Below, piece after piece: positions 17,339-25,170 of a stretch of 64,000 bases of DNA. Source of the DNA: JADMJV01 sp964649085 (GTDB lineage: Bacteria > Vulcanimicrobiota > Xenobia > Xenobiales > JADMJV01); NCBI GenBank assembly GCA_964649085.1, contig CAZYPN010000004.1:1-64000 (forward strand), written 5' to 3'. Under the pieces are notes generated by a model, which was not told where the DNA came from, ran no database searches, and saw only the letters and a program-made list of their open reading frames with translations. Made by a program: the position numbers and the translations under genes. Each line of letters starts with the position of its first letter. Positions within the stretch are counted from its first letter, which is position 1.

Positions 17339-17543
17339 GCAAGACGCTCTGTGGCTGATACGACACGCTCTTTCCCAGCAGCGCAAGGACGGACAGACCA
17401 AGAGGCTCTGTTGGCAACAGATAGGAGAGCTGATTGCCCGTTTGGACCAGCTGCAGTTCCCGGGGCACGACCTGGAGGGTATCCTTCTCGAGGTGCGAGA
17501 GCGTCACCCCGAGCTTTTTTTTCCGGGCAGTGACAGAACTTGA
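17331..17543 (+). CDS. Small hypothetical element protein, 70 aa
   Basis: ATG 17331 lies inside the end of the previous gene with GGAGG just upstream. The product (DALWLIRHALSQQRKDG, WQQIGELIARLDQLQ, LEGILLEVRERHPELFF) is helical and may be a small adaptor or DNA-binding protein. It closes the operon; the next gene has its own promoter. Confidence 0.5.
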   Translation: MDRQDALWLIRHALSQQRKDGQTKRLCWQQIGELIARLDQLQFPGHDLEGILLEVRERHPELFFPGSDRT

Positions 17544-17559
17544 CACCTAAACTTATAAT
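17530..17559 (+). promoter_or_regulatory. Promoter of the small XRE-like gene (near-leaderless)
   Basis: A perfect TATAAT at 17554-17559 has GTGACA at 17530-17535 as -35 with an 18-base spacer. A perfect TTGACA at 17540 is only 8 bases away and so is not the partner. The expected start of transcription, about 17566, is three bases from the ATG at 17569, and there is no Shine-Dalgarno site, so the transcript is probably leaderless. Confidence 0.65.
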
Positions 17560-17568
17560 GAAACACAA

Positions 17569-17811
17569 ATGATCCAGGAATTGACCTCCGCCAGCAGCCC
17601 CCTCCGCGACCTCCGCGAAAGCCTCTGTGCTTCGCGGGCGGACTTCTGCCGTAGGCACGGCCTGGGCTATCAATCGGTCACCCTTGCCGAGGTGGGCCTG
17701 GTGCCCAACCCCGCCAGGCTGATCGAGGTGCTGGCCCGACTGACGGGCCGCAAGCGCGACGAGCTGCTGCAGGCTCACAAGACCTGGCTGGAGGGCCGCA
17801 CGGCTTCGTAG
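17569..17811 (+). CDS. Small XRE-like regulator
   Basis: 80 aa. Residues 12-62 follow the XRE layout: LRDLRESLCASRADFCRR, GLGYQSVTLAEVG, and PARLIEVLARLTGRKRDELL as the final helices. It probably binds DNA as a small regulator of the element. Its ATG follows a strong -10 with no ribosome site. The genes behind it (Mu gpI-like and coiled-coil proteins) may be its targets or share its transcript. Confidence 0.65.
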   Translation: MIQELTSASSPLRDLRESLCASRADFCRRHGLGYQSVTLAEVGLVPNPARLIEVLARLTGRKRDELLQAHKTWLEGRTAS

Positions 17812-17866
17812 TCAGCCCACCACCGCCTCTAAGCTGAACCGGGAAATTCAAGCCAGCGAGGACAGA

Positions 17867-18652
17867 ATGCAAGCCATACTCGAGGGAATTCCCGGTCCCA
17901 TCCCCGACCAATCCCGCCAGACAGCCGATCGCCTCACGCGACCTGTCCAGATGCTGGCCCCCGGCCGGCTTGTTGATGCGACCGGCAGACCGTTCGAGTT
18001 CACCGCCGACGACATCCAGCTTTACGCCGAGAACTTCGACCCTGACGACCCCCCGCCGATCGTTCTCGACAACGAACTGAGCGCCAGGAGCACCGTGGGC
18101 CGAATCCGGGCCCTGTGGGTCGATCACGAACGTCCCCGCCTAGCCGGCGTGCCCGTGCTCATGGGCTCCTGGGAGTTTCTGGGGCAGGAGAACGTCGAGA
18201 AGGTTCTCGATGGGCGATTCAGCCGCGTAAACGGCCGCTTTGGCTACGGGCCCGAGCCCTTCTCGAAGGTGGTGGTGGCGGGCTCTGTCGTTTGGCGGGG
18301 AGGCTATGACCGGGGGCCCGGTGACCGAGCCCAAATCCTAGCCAGCGCCGCCAGCCTCAGCGCACCCTCCGGGGCCACCTGTGCCAGCACCCTCGATGAA
18401 GCCGCACAGGCCGCGCAGGCCCTGCTGGCCGAGTGTGACCTCGGGCTGGAGGAGTTGGGCCTGGCCCTGGGCCGGGCAACCCTGAGCGGGGCGGATACGG
18501 GCCCGCTGCTAACCAGGATCGAGAGACTTAAGACTGTCAGGGCCAAGGCACTGAGCATCCTGGGGGATGCCTCAGCCGCTTTCGTCCGCGAAAAAGCGAC
18601 CTCCGAGGAAGCCCAACTGCTGGCCAACGCCAGAAGCCTGGGCCTGCTGTAG
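17867..18652 (+). CDS. Mu gpI-like head-morphogenesis protein (protease/scaffold family)
   Basis: 261 aa from ATG 17867, with GAGGA upstream. Residues ~27-125 follow the layout of Mu-like gpI: LAPGRLVDATGRPFEF, a helix, PPIVLDNELSARSTVGRI, then LWVDHERPRLAGVPV and a final RFSRVNGRFGYG strand. In Mu the I gene encodes a head-maturation protease whose C-terminal part acts as scaffold. The C-terminal half here is helical and Ala/Leu-rich, as in a scaffold. No capsid, portal or large terminase gene is seen nearby, so it might process a helper phage's head proteins or have another use. The match is by eye and moderate. Confidence 0.5.
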   Translation: MQAILEGIPGPIPDQSRQTADRLTRPVQMLAPGRLVDATGRPFEFTADDIQLYAENFDPDDPPPIVLDNELSARSTVGRIRALWVDHERPRLAGVPVLMGSWEFLGQENVEKVLDGRFSRVNGRFGYGPEPFSKVVVAGSVVWRGGYDRGPGDRAQILASAASLSAPSGATCASTLDEAAQAAQALLAECDLGLEELGLALGRATLSGADTGPLLTRIERLKTVRAKALSILGDASAAFVREKATSEEAQLLANARSLGLL

Positions 18653-18698
18653 GGGCCGCTAAAGAAGAGCCGGGGGAACCAGAAAAGAGGAGCAAATC

Positions 18699-18938
18699 AT
18701 GGAAGAGACCTATAAGCAGATGCTGGAGCAATTGGCCGAGATCGAGCGCAAGGCCGCGCAAGCGCGGGTTAGCGACGACGAGAAAGCCATCGAGGCCCTG
18801 AGAGCGATTCGCAACCAGGCCAGCAAGATCGCCATGGCCGCCGAAAAGGCGATCGACGAAATCACGGCCCGCGAGGTGGCCGGAATCATCGGCATGACCT
18901 ATCCCAAGTCCGGGGCCGGAACGGTGGCCCAGCAATGA
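18699..18938 (+). CDS. Small coiled-coil hypothetical protein
   Basis: 79 aa from ATG 18699 (GAGGAG upstream). Residues 1-60 (MLEQLAEIERKAAQARVSDD onward) are Glu/Lys/Ala-rich and probably coil. The tail is flexible. Its stop overlaps the next ATG. It lies behind the Mu gpI-like gene, where phages often have small decoration or scaffold proteins, but no homology is visible. Confidence 0.55.
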   Translation: MEETYKQMLEQLAEIERKAAQARVSDDEKAIEALRAIRNQASKIAMAAEKAIDEITAREVAGIIGMTYPKSGAGTVAQQ

Positions 18939-19354
18939 GCATTCTCGAGCAGGTTCAGGCCCGGCTTGCCAAACTCCGGGCACCAGAGGACGCCGAGGCC
19001 AAGCGCAGGGCCGAGATCGCACAACTGGAACAGCAGCGAGAGAAGCTGCTGAAACAGGAAGCCGCAGCCCGCAAGGCTGAGGAACTGGCCGCTCTTGTGG
19101 CCGAGTTCGAAGCCGTCGCCCCGGCGTGGACCAAGGCCCGGCAGGAGCTCATCGAGGGCCTGCGGGCCCTGTTCGAGCGATACCACAAAGCACTGCCGCT
19201 GTCCCAGAAGGCCGAGCGACTGCAGGGCCGACTGCGCGAACTGGGGCACGGCAGCCCGTGTCTGCACCCAGGCCCGCCCAGGGGGCGTCAGTTTTTTAAG
19301 CGGGTGCTTTCGGACCGTGGGCTCGAGTTCGACGCGCCGTTCTTCAAGCAGTAG
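18935..19354 (+). CDS. Coiled-coil hypothetical protein, 139 aa
   Basis: ATG 18935 overlaps the preceding stop. Residues 1-105 form a long charged coiled coil (RRAEIAQLEQQREKLLKQ), ending in a short Pro/Gly-rich and FKRVLSDRGLEFDAPFF tail. No family is recognised. It is the last gene before a strong terminator, so the unit from 17569 to 19354 is probably one transcript. Confidence 0.55.
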   Translation: MSILEQVQARLAKLRAPEDAEAKRRAEIAQLEQQREKLLKQEAAARKAEELAALVAEFEAVAPAWTKARQELIEGLRALFERYHKALPLSQKAERLQGRLRELGHGSPCLHPGPPRGRQFFKRVLSDRGLEFDAPFFKQ

Positions 19355-19373
19355 CGCCCGTTCTCAGCGACCA

Positions 19374-19411
19374 GGGCCCGTCGGGTTTGTTCGACGGGCC
19401 CTTTCTATTTG
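19374..19411 (+). terminator. Strong intrinsic terminator
   Basis: GGGCCCGTCG, an eight-base loop, then CGACGGGCCC and TTTCTATTT. The perfect 10-base-pair GC stem and U-rich tail end the 17569-19354 unit. Confidence 0.92.
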
Positions 19412-19611
19412 CCGAGCATGGTCAGTTCAGGCTCACGGCTACCGCGAAGGGATCATCGTGCCGTTCAGGCGTTTCAATGGAGCGAAGCACAAGGATGATG
19501 TTCATGCCCTGACCTTAGCGGGGAGCTCTCTCCCGATTCACTTCCGGCCGCCGATGAAGTTGCCAATATTTTGCCGGAATTGCATACCTCGTTTCATGCT
19601 ACAATCAGAGA

Positions 19612-19893
19612 ATGAAAAACCTAATTCTTCAAGACCAAACTCATCCAGACACTTGGAGCCTTCACCTGCCCAGTGGTGAAGAGGTCAGAGTCAGTGGCTC
19701 GGCCGTAGTTACACTTTGCGACCTTTGCAAGTGCGATACGGAACGCCTTGAGCAGGTGCTCATCGAAGCGGTTGACCGCGGAAAAATCAAGAAGATGCCC
19801 GCGACATCCGACAAGGCCCCTGTCCGATACTATCTGACGCCGCCGACGCATGGCGGTGGAATCGAAACTTGCTGGCTTCAGCCTGAAGAGTAG
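19612..19893 (+). CDS. Hypothetical element protein, 93 aa
   Basis: ATG 19612 follows the terminator by about 200 bases; TACAAT at 19600-19605 could be a -10, again close to the start codon. The product has SGSAVVTLCDLCKCDTERL, with a Cys-x2-Cys-x-Cys group that might bind metal, and a YYLTPPTHGGG stretch. The 250-base space before it holds no other gene. Function unknown. Confidence 0.5.
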   Translation: MKNLILQDQTHPDTWSLHLPSGEEVRVSGSAVVTLCDLCKCDTERLEQVLIEAVDRGKIKKMPATSDKAPVRYYLTPPTHGGGIETCWLQPEE

Positions 19894-19914
19894 TGAGGCC
19901 GAGGCCTGTAAACC

Positions 19915-20544
19915 ATGAATGAAGCCCAAGGCCCCAGACGAGTCACGAGAGAAGTCGCGAGCAGTCAGCGGGCAGACCTACATCCAGTTTGGTTCATAGC
20001 CGTGCTGGTCGTAATTGTCTCCGGTTGGCTAGCCTTGAGTTACGCCAAACTTGCCGAGCAGGTGGCCCTCGTCAAAAGCCTTCGTAATGAACTCAATGCA
20101 ACCAAGGCCCAGTGTCAGACACTTCAGCAGCGACTGGAGGAAAACGATGTTCAACTCGAGCGCCTAACCAGACTTCCCAGACTTGAGGCCGAGGTAACAA
20201 GACTACACGCGCGGTTACAAGCGGAAAAGAAGGCGCGCGCTAACTGGCAGATGCGCTATGTCGGCCTTCAGGCTTCAGCGAAGAAGAATACGCTGTATCG
20301 CAAGAACATTGAACTGGAGAGTGAAATCGCTCTTCTGAAGGCCTTGGTTGTGCACTTGGCTTCGCCCGAAAATGACTCTTGGCAGAGCGAGGATTCATTC
20401 GACCCGCCAGTGGCCGAAAACGGCGATATAGCCGGTGCAGACAATGATGGCGACGGGAGAAGTGAACCCGTATACGTGCGAGGATATTACCGGAGCGATG
20501 GCACCCATGTTCGAGGTCACTACCGAGCCCGTCCCCGCCAGTAG
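19915..20544 (+). CDS. Single-pass membrane coiled-coil protein
   Basis: 209 aa from ATG 19915. A membrane segment (VWFIAVLVVIVSGWLALSY, residues ~25-43) is followed by a long coiled coil (about 45-125: LAEQVALVKSLRNELNATK onward). The end VRGYYRSDGTHVRGHYRARP is a motif seen in many secreted or envelope proteins. The layout resembles an inner-membrane spanin subunit (Rz-like), but no lysin or holin is nearby, so this is only one option. It runs convergent to the repressor gene. Confidence 0.55.
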   Translation: MNEAQGPRRVTREVASSQRADLHPVWFIAVLVVIVSGWLALSYAKLAEQVALVKSLRNELNATKAQCQTLQQRLEENDVQLERLTRLPRLEAEVTRLHARLQAEKKARANWQMRYVGLQASAKKNTLYRKNIELESEIALLKALVVHLASPENDSWQSEDSFDPPVAENGDIAGADNDGDGRSEPVYVRGYYRSDGTHVRGHYRARPRQ

Positions 20545-20569
20545 CCCTCAAGCCCGTTTCGACAGAACG

Positions 20570-20947
20570 CTAGTCTTCCGTCCTCTCCAACCTGTCCGCC
20601 GCCTCCCGGAGCACCCTGGCGACCTCGAGGGCCCGCGCCTCCGCCGCCGAGCTGGGGCCTGTGCCGGTGTGCCAGTCCGGGGCTGGGCGCGGGTCCTCGG
20701 TCTCTCCAAAGAGGTGACTGATCGAGGTATCCAGGGCCCTGGCTAATCCTTTGAGTTGGTCTGGCCGGGGGAAAGTTCGCCCTGAATACCAGTTATGAAC
20801 CATCTGTCGGGTGACCCCAACGGCTTGAGCCAGGGCGCTTTTCGATAGTCCTTTGCGAAGCCTACAGGCTTCAAGCCTTTGGATGAAGTCGGTTTCCACG
20901 AAGCCTTGTAGGGCCGTGGCTCTTCGCGTCCACTGCGCCCACGCCAT
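20570..20947 (-). CDS. XRE-family regulator (repressor-like), divergent member
   Basis: 125 aa. Residues ~22-80 form a full XRE domain (LRKGLSKSALAQAVGVTRQ, NWYSGRTFPRPDQLKGLARA). The C-terminal ~45 residues are Ala/Arg-rich and could dimerise; there is no LexA-like peptidase domain. It starts at ATG 20947 or possibly GTG 20899, and diverges from another XRE gene across a 102-base region rich in inverted repeats. By position it fills the CI-like role in a lysogeny-type switch, an inference from layout. Confidence 0.82.
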   Translation of the reverse strand: MAWAQWTRRATALQGFVETDFIQRLEACRLRKGLSKSALAQAVGVTRQMVHNWYSGRTFPRPDQLKGLARALDTSISHLFGETEDPRPAPDWHTGTGPSSAAEARALEVARVLREAADRLERTED

Positions 20948-21057
20948 GAGACACCGTAGACGTTACCGTGACAAGTGGGCCGATTTGAATACTTTGTATT
21001 CATAGTGTTGACACACGGTGTCTTCTAGGCTTATACTCGCGTCTACAATATGAATAC
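20948..21057. promoter_or_regulatory. Switch region with operators between two XRE genes
   Basis: On the plus strand TTGACA (21008-21013) and TATACT (21032-21037) with an 18-base spacer make a promoter for the right gene. Two operator families are visible. TGAATAC-TTT-GTATTCA (20986-21002) is a perfect palindrome, and a TGAATAC half-site overlaps the right start codon (21051-21057). AGACACCGT (20950-20958) recurs inverted at 21015-21023, overlapping the -35 spacer. Two regulators with separate sites are suggested. Confidence 0.75.
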
Positions 21058-21676
21058 ACTTTCAATCCGATTAGCCGAACTTCGCACCGCCCAGGGCCTG
21101 TCTCAGGCCGCTCTCGCCCGCATCCTCGGGGTGAGTAGAGGGGCCGTCCATAATTGGGAGGCTGGCCACCGCACCCCGACCCTGGAGCAGGCTTCGGCCC
21201 TGGCCACCGCCCTGGGTTGCACCGTGGACGAGCTGATTCGTCCGACCGAGGGGCCCTCGACCTGGCCGACCGCCGATGATCTGCTGGCCCGCGCCTTTGG
21301 GCCTAGCCGCCCGCCCGCTTCTGACGCCTACCGCCTCGGGGTGCTGGCCGAGCTGAGGTGCCAGACCGGAGAGGCTGACCGGGTGATGTGCCCTTATGAC
21401 GAGGGCACCGCAGAGGCCACCGAGTTCGCTGCCGGCCGCCAGGAAGCCCAACAGCAGGGCCCAGGGCCCGGAGTGCCCGAGCAACCGCGCCAGGGGCCGC
21501 GCCTACGCCAGGATCCGGCCGACTGGGCCCGGGGCTATCAAGACGGTTTTCGAGACCGGCAACCCACCGCCGAGCCCGCCGACGGCCTGGCATACGCCTC
21601 CGGGCGACTGGAAGGCGAAGCCGATCGCCTGGCCGGGGCACCGAGAGCCCGTCTGGCTCACCTGCTGACCGAGTAA
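21050..21676 (+). CDS. XRE-family regulator (Cro-like position) with long tail
   Basis: 208 aa. Residues 4-65 are a clear XRE domain (LRTAQGLSQAALARILGVS, NWEAGHRTPTLEQASALA). A tail of about 140 residues follows, with repeated Ala/Gly-rich aromatic patterns (WARGYQDGFRDRQP, LAYASGRLEGEADR), of unknown role. The predicted transcription start is about six bases before the ATG with no ribosome site, so the mRNA is near-leaderless. A TGAATAC half-site covers the start codon, suggesting direct repression. Confidence 0.82.
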   Translation: MNTLSIRLAELRTAQGLSQAALARILGVSRGAVHNWEAGHRTPTLEQASALATALGCTVDELIRPTEGPSTWPTADDLLARAFGPSRPPASDAYRLGVLAELRCQTGEADRVMCPYDEGTAEATEFAAGRQEAQQQGPGPGVPEQPRQGPRLRQDPADWARGYQDGFRDRQPTAEPADGLAYASGRLEGEADRLAGAPRARLAHLLTE

Positions 21677-21756
21677 CCCCCTGTAACCCCTTTCCGTCTG
21701 TCTGGCTCCTTCGGGGGCCGGCTTTGCCATGCCAAAAACCAAGGAGGAAAACGACG

Positions 21757-22701
21757 ATGACCCCTGTCCCAACAAGTGAAACGCCACCGCTGGGAACCCT
21801 CGCAGAAGTCTGCGAGCTGGCCCTGCAGCGCCACAGAGTCGAGAAGGCCGCCACGAGCCTGGATACCTGCAAGTGGGCTACGAAGGCCATCGTTGCCAGG
21901 TTCGGGCCTGAGCGCGAGCTTAGCACTGTCGGCCGCCGCGAGGCTCAAGACTGGATCAACGATATGCGGGGGGCCAAAAAGTCAGCAACTATCAGGGCCC
22001 TGCTGTCGTTTCTCTGCAAGCTGCATTCCCTGGCCTGCGAGGAGCGCGGGATATGGGCGGAAGCACCGTTCAAAGGGTTGAGGTTTCCCCGTCTGAACAA
22101 TGCCCGGAGCCGCGTCTTGAGCGAGGAAGAAGAGGCCCGACTCCGATCGGTGATGGAGCGCCAAGACTTCGCGATTCTGCAACTGGCTATCAACACGGGC
22201 CTGAGAAGGCTTGAGCTGTTCTGTCTCAGGCCCGAGGACATCCAGTTCTTCCAGCGCCCGGTGAGCGAGACGCCGCTGGGTCGGCCCGCGTTCGAGCTGG
22301 TGGGGACCGCCCGGGTCGTGACCAGCAAGACCGGCAAGGGGCGGGTCACGCCGCTCAACAGGGTGGCCGCCGCCATCTGTCGCTGGTTTGTGGAGCAGGG
22401 CACCCCTTACCTGCTGGGTGGCCTTGAGCACCAGGACCGCCGCCTGCGCCTGACTGCTGCTCAGACCTTCATCGTGCGCCGCTTCACCCCGGCCTGCAAG
22501 GAGGCGGGAATCAAGGGCCTACGATGGCACGACCTCCGCCACACCTGCGCCTCCAGGGCCCTTCGAAACGGGGCCCGCCTCGAGGAGGTTCAGCAACTCC
22601 TGGGGCACACGTCGATCGTAATGACCGAACGCTACTCCCATTGGGGCGACAGCGCCATATGGTCCGCCGCCAACGCCCTGGTGGGGAGGCCCGGCCGATG
22701 A
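21757..22701 (+). CDS. Second tyrosine recombinase
   Basis: 314 aa from ATG 21757, with AAGGAGG 9 bases upstream. An N-terminal core-binding domain (residues ~12-105) leads to the catalytic domain, with Arg150 (NTGLRRLE), Lys191 (SKTGKG), His258 and Arg261 (HDLRHT), His284 (LGHTS) and Tyr293 (ERYSHW), all expected residues. It lacks the arm-binding N-terminal domain of the integrase at 10984. It may resolve multimers, invert a segment, or be the integrase of another element nested here. The next gene overlaps it by four bases. Confidence 0.92.
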   Translation: MTPVPTSETPPLGTLAEVCELALQRHRVEKAATSLDTCKWATKAIVARFGPERELSTVGRREAQDWINDMRGAKKSATIRALLSFLCKLHSLACEERGIWAEAPFKGLRFPRLNNARSRVLSEEEEARLRSVMERQDFAILQLAINTGLRRLELFCLRPEDIQFFQRPVSETPLGRPAFELVGTARVVTSKTGKGRVTPLNRVAAAICRWFVEQGTPYLLGGLEHQDRRLRLTAAQTFIVRRFTPACKEAGIKGLRWHDLRHTCASRALRNGARLEEVQQLLGHTSIVMTERYSHWGDSAIWSAANALVGRPGR

Positions 22702-23285
22702 GCGAGCACGAGCAACCGATCACGGTCCTGGACCGCTACGAAGCCCGATTGGGGCGGGAATATGACACCGTGGTGGTGTTCGACCCCCCGGAGCGCACCG
22801 TCCGGGTCGAAGAGTTACCCCGTTCCATCCGCACCTTTCGGCAACACCACCGCCTTGCCTACGAGCTGGCCCGAGCCCAGGGGGCCAATTGGGCCAATGT
22901 GGCCGACCTGGTGGCCTTGCTGCAGTCTGCGGAGGTTCAGGAGCTGCTGCTGGCCGTGGCCGCTGGCCATTCGGTCGAGTGGAACGGGTCAGACCACGTG
23001 GGGAGACTCACAGAGGATGCAAGCTGCTGTCTCGAGCGCCTCGAGCGCCTGCTGGAGCCCATCTGGGACCGCCTGCCGGGCCTGCTGACCGCCGAGGAAT
23101 GGTTCTGCTACAGCAAGCCCGAGCTGACCGGCAACGAAAGCGACCAGGAGTTACTCGAGTTGGCCCGCGCCGAGGTGAGCATGGCCGAGCCGGAACAACA
23201 CCTTGACCAAGACGACCTGGTGGCCTACTTCACCCAGCGCCGCCAGGAAGCCCGTGAGAGGGCGGAGAGTGAGGTTTTTGAATGA
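22698..23285 (+). CDS. Hypothetical element protein, 195 aa
   Basis: ATG 22698 overlaps the recombinase TGA. It is acidic and helical, with LDRYEARLGREYDTVVVFD, LVALLQSAEVQELLLAVAAG and a Glu/Arg-rich end. No motif is recognised. Its end overlaps the peptidase gene by four bases, so recombinase, this protein and the peptidase form a coupled set. Confidence 0.58.
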   Translation: MSEHEQPITVLDRYEARLGREYDTVVVFDPPERTVRVEELPRSIRTFRQHHRLAYELARAQGANWANVADLVALLQSAEVQELLLAVAAGHSVEWNGSDHVGRLTEDASCCLERLERLLEPIWDRLPGLLTAEEWFCYSKPELTGNESDQELLELARAEVSMAEPEQHLDQDDLVAYFTQRRQEARERAESEVFE

Positions 23286-24247
23286 AGGACTTGTCCGAGC
23301 TTATAGAGAGAATCGAAGAAGTCGCAGACTTGCCCCCAGGGGTCAAGAGCTTGCCCGCCGATGAGTTGCTGCGGTTGCATGACAACCTGGGAGCCGCTGA
23401 GTTCGCGGCAAAAACGGCTGCAGCTGCATTGAAGAAGCACATTCGAGAACTCAAGGTTCCGATTTCTCGGGCCGAATTGCTGCGTACCGCATATCACGAG
23501 GCCGGTCATGTTGTTGGTCAACTCGTTTATCAACATCGCTTTCGAGCAGTGAGCCTGTCGGCCTATCACTTCGAATCCCACGCATTGGGCACGGTTTCCT
23601 CGGGCCCGATTAGAGGAGCCCTCGAGAGGCGATTGTTCGACTGGCAGATGGAATATACCGAAGAGGTGCCTTCGCCTTCAGAGAAAGTTCGCCTGAGACA
23701 GGAAGCGATCTCTTTGCTCGCCGGTCCAGAAGCCGAGCGTCGATTTTGCGGCGAGCATACCTCGGACTTGGAGCTTGAAACCAATCTTAGTCTTGACCGA
23801 CTCTGGGATATGCTCAGTTACCAACCTGGCTCTTCCGATGTAACCAAGGCTCTGAAGTTAAGTTGGGCAATGAACCTGGTCTCGACCCCAACAGGCGGTC
23901 TGCGCAAAGATTTTCCGCGGTATTGCCCCGAGGAATTGGAAGACGAGCACTACAATGACGGAACACCAATTGTCTCAGTATGCGCATTCTTGCTTCGTCT
24001 TTCAGCCCGTCAAATCAGGTTCCTCAACAGTCTCGCCGTTGAAACCCGTCAATTGGTGGATACGCACTGGGACCAGATCGAACGAATCGTGCAAGCCCTG
24101 GTTGAAACCAAGCGACTGACTTACGGCCAATGCCTGAGACTGTTCAACCATCGGCCTGCCAGGGGCCCAGGGGCCGCCTCAAAGCCCACCGCGACCGCTG
24201 GCCCGTTCCAGGGCCCTACCGAATCAAAACCGAGGAGTAAACCGTGA
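23282..24247 (+). CDS. Stand-alone M41 (FtsH-type) metallopeptidase-like protein
   Basis: 321 aa. HEAGH at residues 72-76, in a LLRTAYHEAGHVVGQL context, is the zinc motif of M41 peptidases. LLAGPEAERRFCG (146-157) matches the FtsH LLGGRxAE helix, and TSDLELETNLS (160-170) provides Asp162 at the place of the third FtsH zinc ligand. The AAA+ ATPase domain and membrane segments of FtsH are absent; the first 60 residues are helical. The protein should therefore be a soluble zinc protease or a protein with that fold. Substrate unknown; coupled genes suggest action on element or helper-phage regulators. Confidence 0.72.
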   Translation: MKDLSELIERIEEVADLPPGVKSLPADELLRLHDNLGAAEFAAKTAAAALKKHIRELKVPISRAELLRTAYHEAGHVVGQLVYQHRFRAVSLSAYHFESHALGTVSSGPIRGALERRLFDWQMEYTEEVPSPSEKVRLRQEAISLLAGPEAERRFCGEHTSDLELETNLSLDRLWDMLSYQPGSSDVTKALKLSWAMNLVSTPTGGLRKDFPRYCPEELEDEHYNDGTPIVSVCAFLLRLSARQIRFLNSLAVETRQLVDTHWDQIERIVQALVETKRLTYGQCLRLFNHRPARGPGAASKPTATAGPFQGPTESKPRSKP

Positions 24248-24777
24248 AACTTGCTATCCGAACCCTAGACCTGAGCTACTGCGTAGACGTGGCGATCTAT
24301 ATGGAACGCGCCGAGCGCCTGCTGCAGCGCACCGCGAACCAGGTTGCACGCGCATCGTTCTTCCTGAACCACCTGAACGGGGGCCGGGTCCCGCCGGTAA
24401 CCGAAGCCGACTGCCTGAACTTCCTGGCCCTGCTAGCCGAACGTCACGCCGCTCAACCTGCCAAAAGGCCTGGGGGCCGCCGCCGTCGTCGGCAGGAGCC
24501 AGAAGAGCGCCAGCTGAGGCCCTTTGACGTTCGAGAGGCCATCGAGTCTGCCGCTTATGGCACCATCCTCAAGCAATTGTCCCTCTGTGACGACCCGGAA
24601 ACGCGCCTGGCTTGGACGTGGCAGTTTCTGTGCATTTGGGCGGAGTATGGAGGCTATGAAGAGCCGACCAGGAGACACGCGGAACAGTTCATCCTCGAGC
24701 TCATGTATTGCGTCCGCATAGCGACCGCGGCATGGCCCTTCGAGGTGCCACCGCCCCCGAGCCCATCGAGCAACTGA
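24244..24777 (+). CDS. Hypothetical element protein, 177 aa
   Basis: ATG 24244 overlaps the peptidase stop (the GTGAAAC junction also allows a nearby GTG). It is helical, with VAIYMERAERLLQRTANQ, a basic GGRRRRRQ linker near residue 80, and LAWTWQFLCIWAEYGG. The C-terminal half is Trp- and Cys-containing. No family is recognised. It ends the coupled 21757-24777 set. Confidence 0.55.
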   Translation: MKLAIRTLDLSYCVDVAIYMERAERLLQRTANQVARASFFLNHLNGGRVPPVTEADCLNFLALLAERHAAQPAKRPGGRRRRRQEPEERQLRPFDVREAIESAAYGTILKQLSLCDDPETRLAWTWQFLCIWAEYGGYEEPTRRHAEQFILELMYCVRIATAAWPFEVPPPPSPSSN

Positions 24778-25170
24778 CCCCCGGCATCCAGTCTGCGCCT
24801 GTCCGACGGAAGGGCCCTGGGGCATCCATCGGGGCCGACCCGGGCCGGGACGGAGTTGACCAGGACCAGGGCACCAAGCCCACCACCGCCGGCCTGAGCG
24901 GGGCGACGGGCCCGCCAGACGGGCTCCTGTGTCAGCTGACGGCCGCCGGGGCCCGGGGCGGGCCAACAACTTAGGAAATCCTGACCGATCATTGGTCGGG
25001 CCGCTCTGGCGCCCGGGACGTAGCGGGACCCACCGTGAGTTAACCCCGTGGCCGGTGGGTCCCCCGCGCACGGGGCTCAGCCTGCGGGATGGCTTGGCGT
25101 AAGGCAAAACCTGTATACTTTTTCGAGAAACCGGGCCAATTCGGGAGTTATTCCCTCCAGGAGGCCAAAA
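24778..25170. promoter_or_regulatory. Non-coding stretch with strong hairpins and a promoter-like site
   Basis: About 390 bases without a convincing gene. GCGGGACCCACCG (25023-25035) pairs with CGGTGGGTCCC (25053-25063) across an 18-base loop, a strong stem with no T tail. A weaker GACCGAT-ATTGGTC hairpin lies at 24983-24998. TATACT near 25116 could be the -10 for the next gene. A structured RNA or processing site is possible. Confidence 0.5.

Noticed and set aside
17540..17559. Perfect TTGACA and TATAAT as one promoter
   Set aside because: Only eight bases separate them; the -10 more likely pairs with GTGACA at 17530.
19915..20544. Firm call as a spanin (Rz)
   Set aside because: Only the topology fits; no lysis genes are near and the C-terminal motif is found in many non-phage proteins.
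24732..24974. 80-aa open frame after the 177-aa element gene
   Set aside because: Low-complexity Gly/Pro/Ala product, no ribosome site, overlap with the previous gene; not better than chance.
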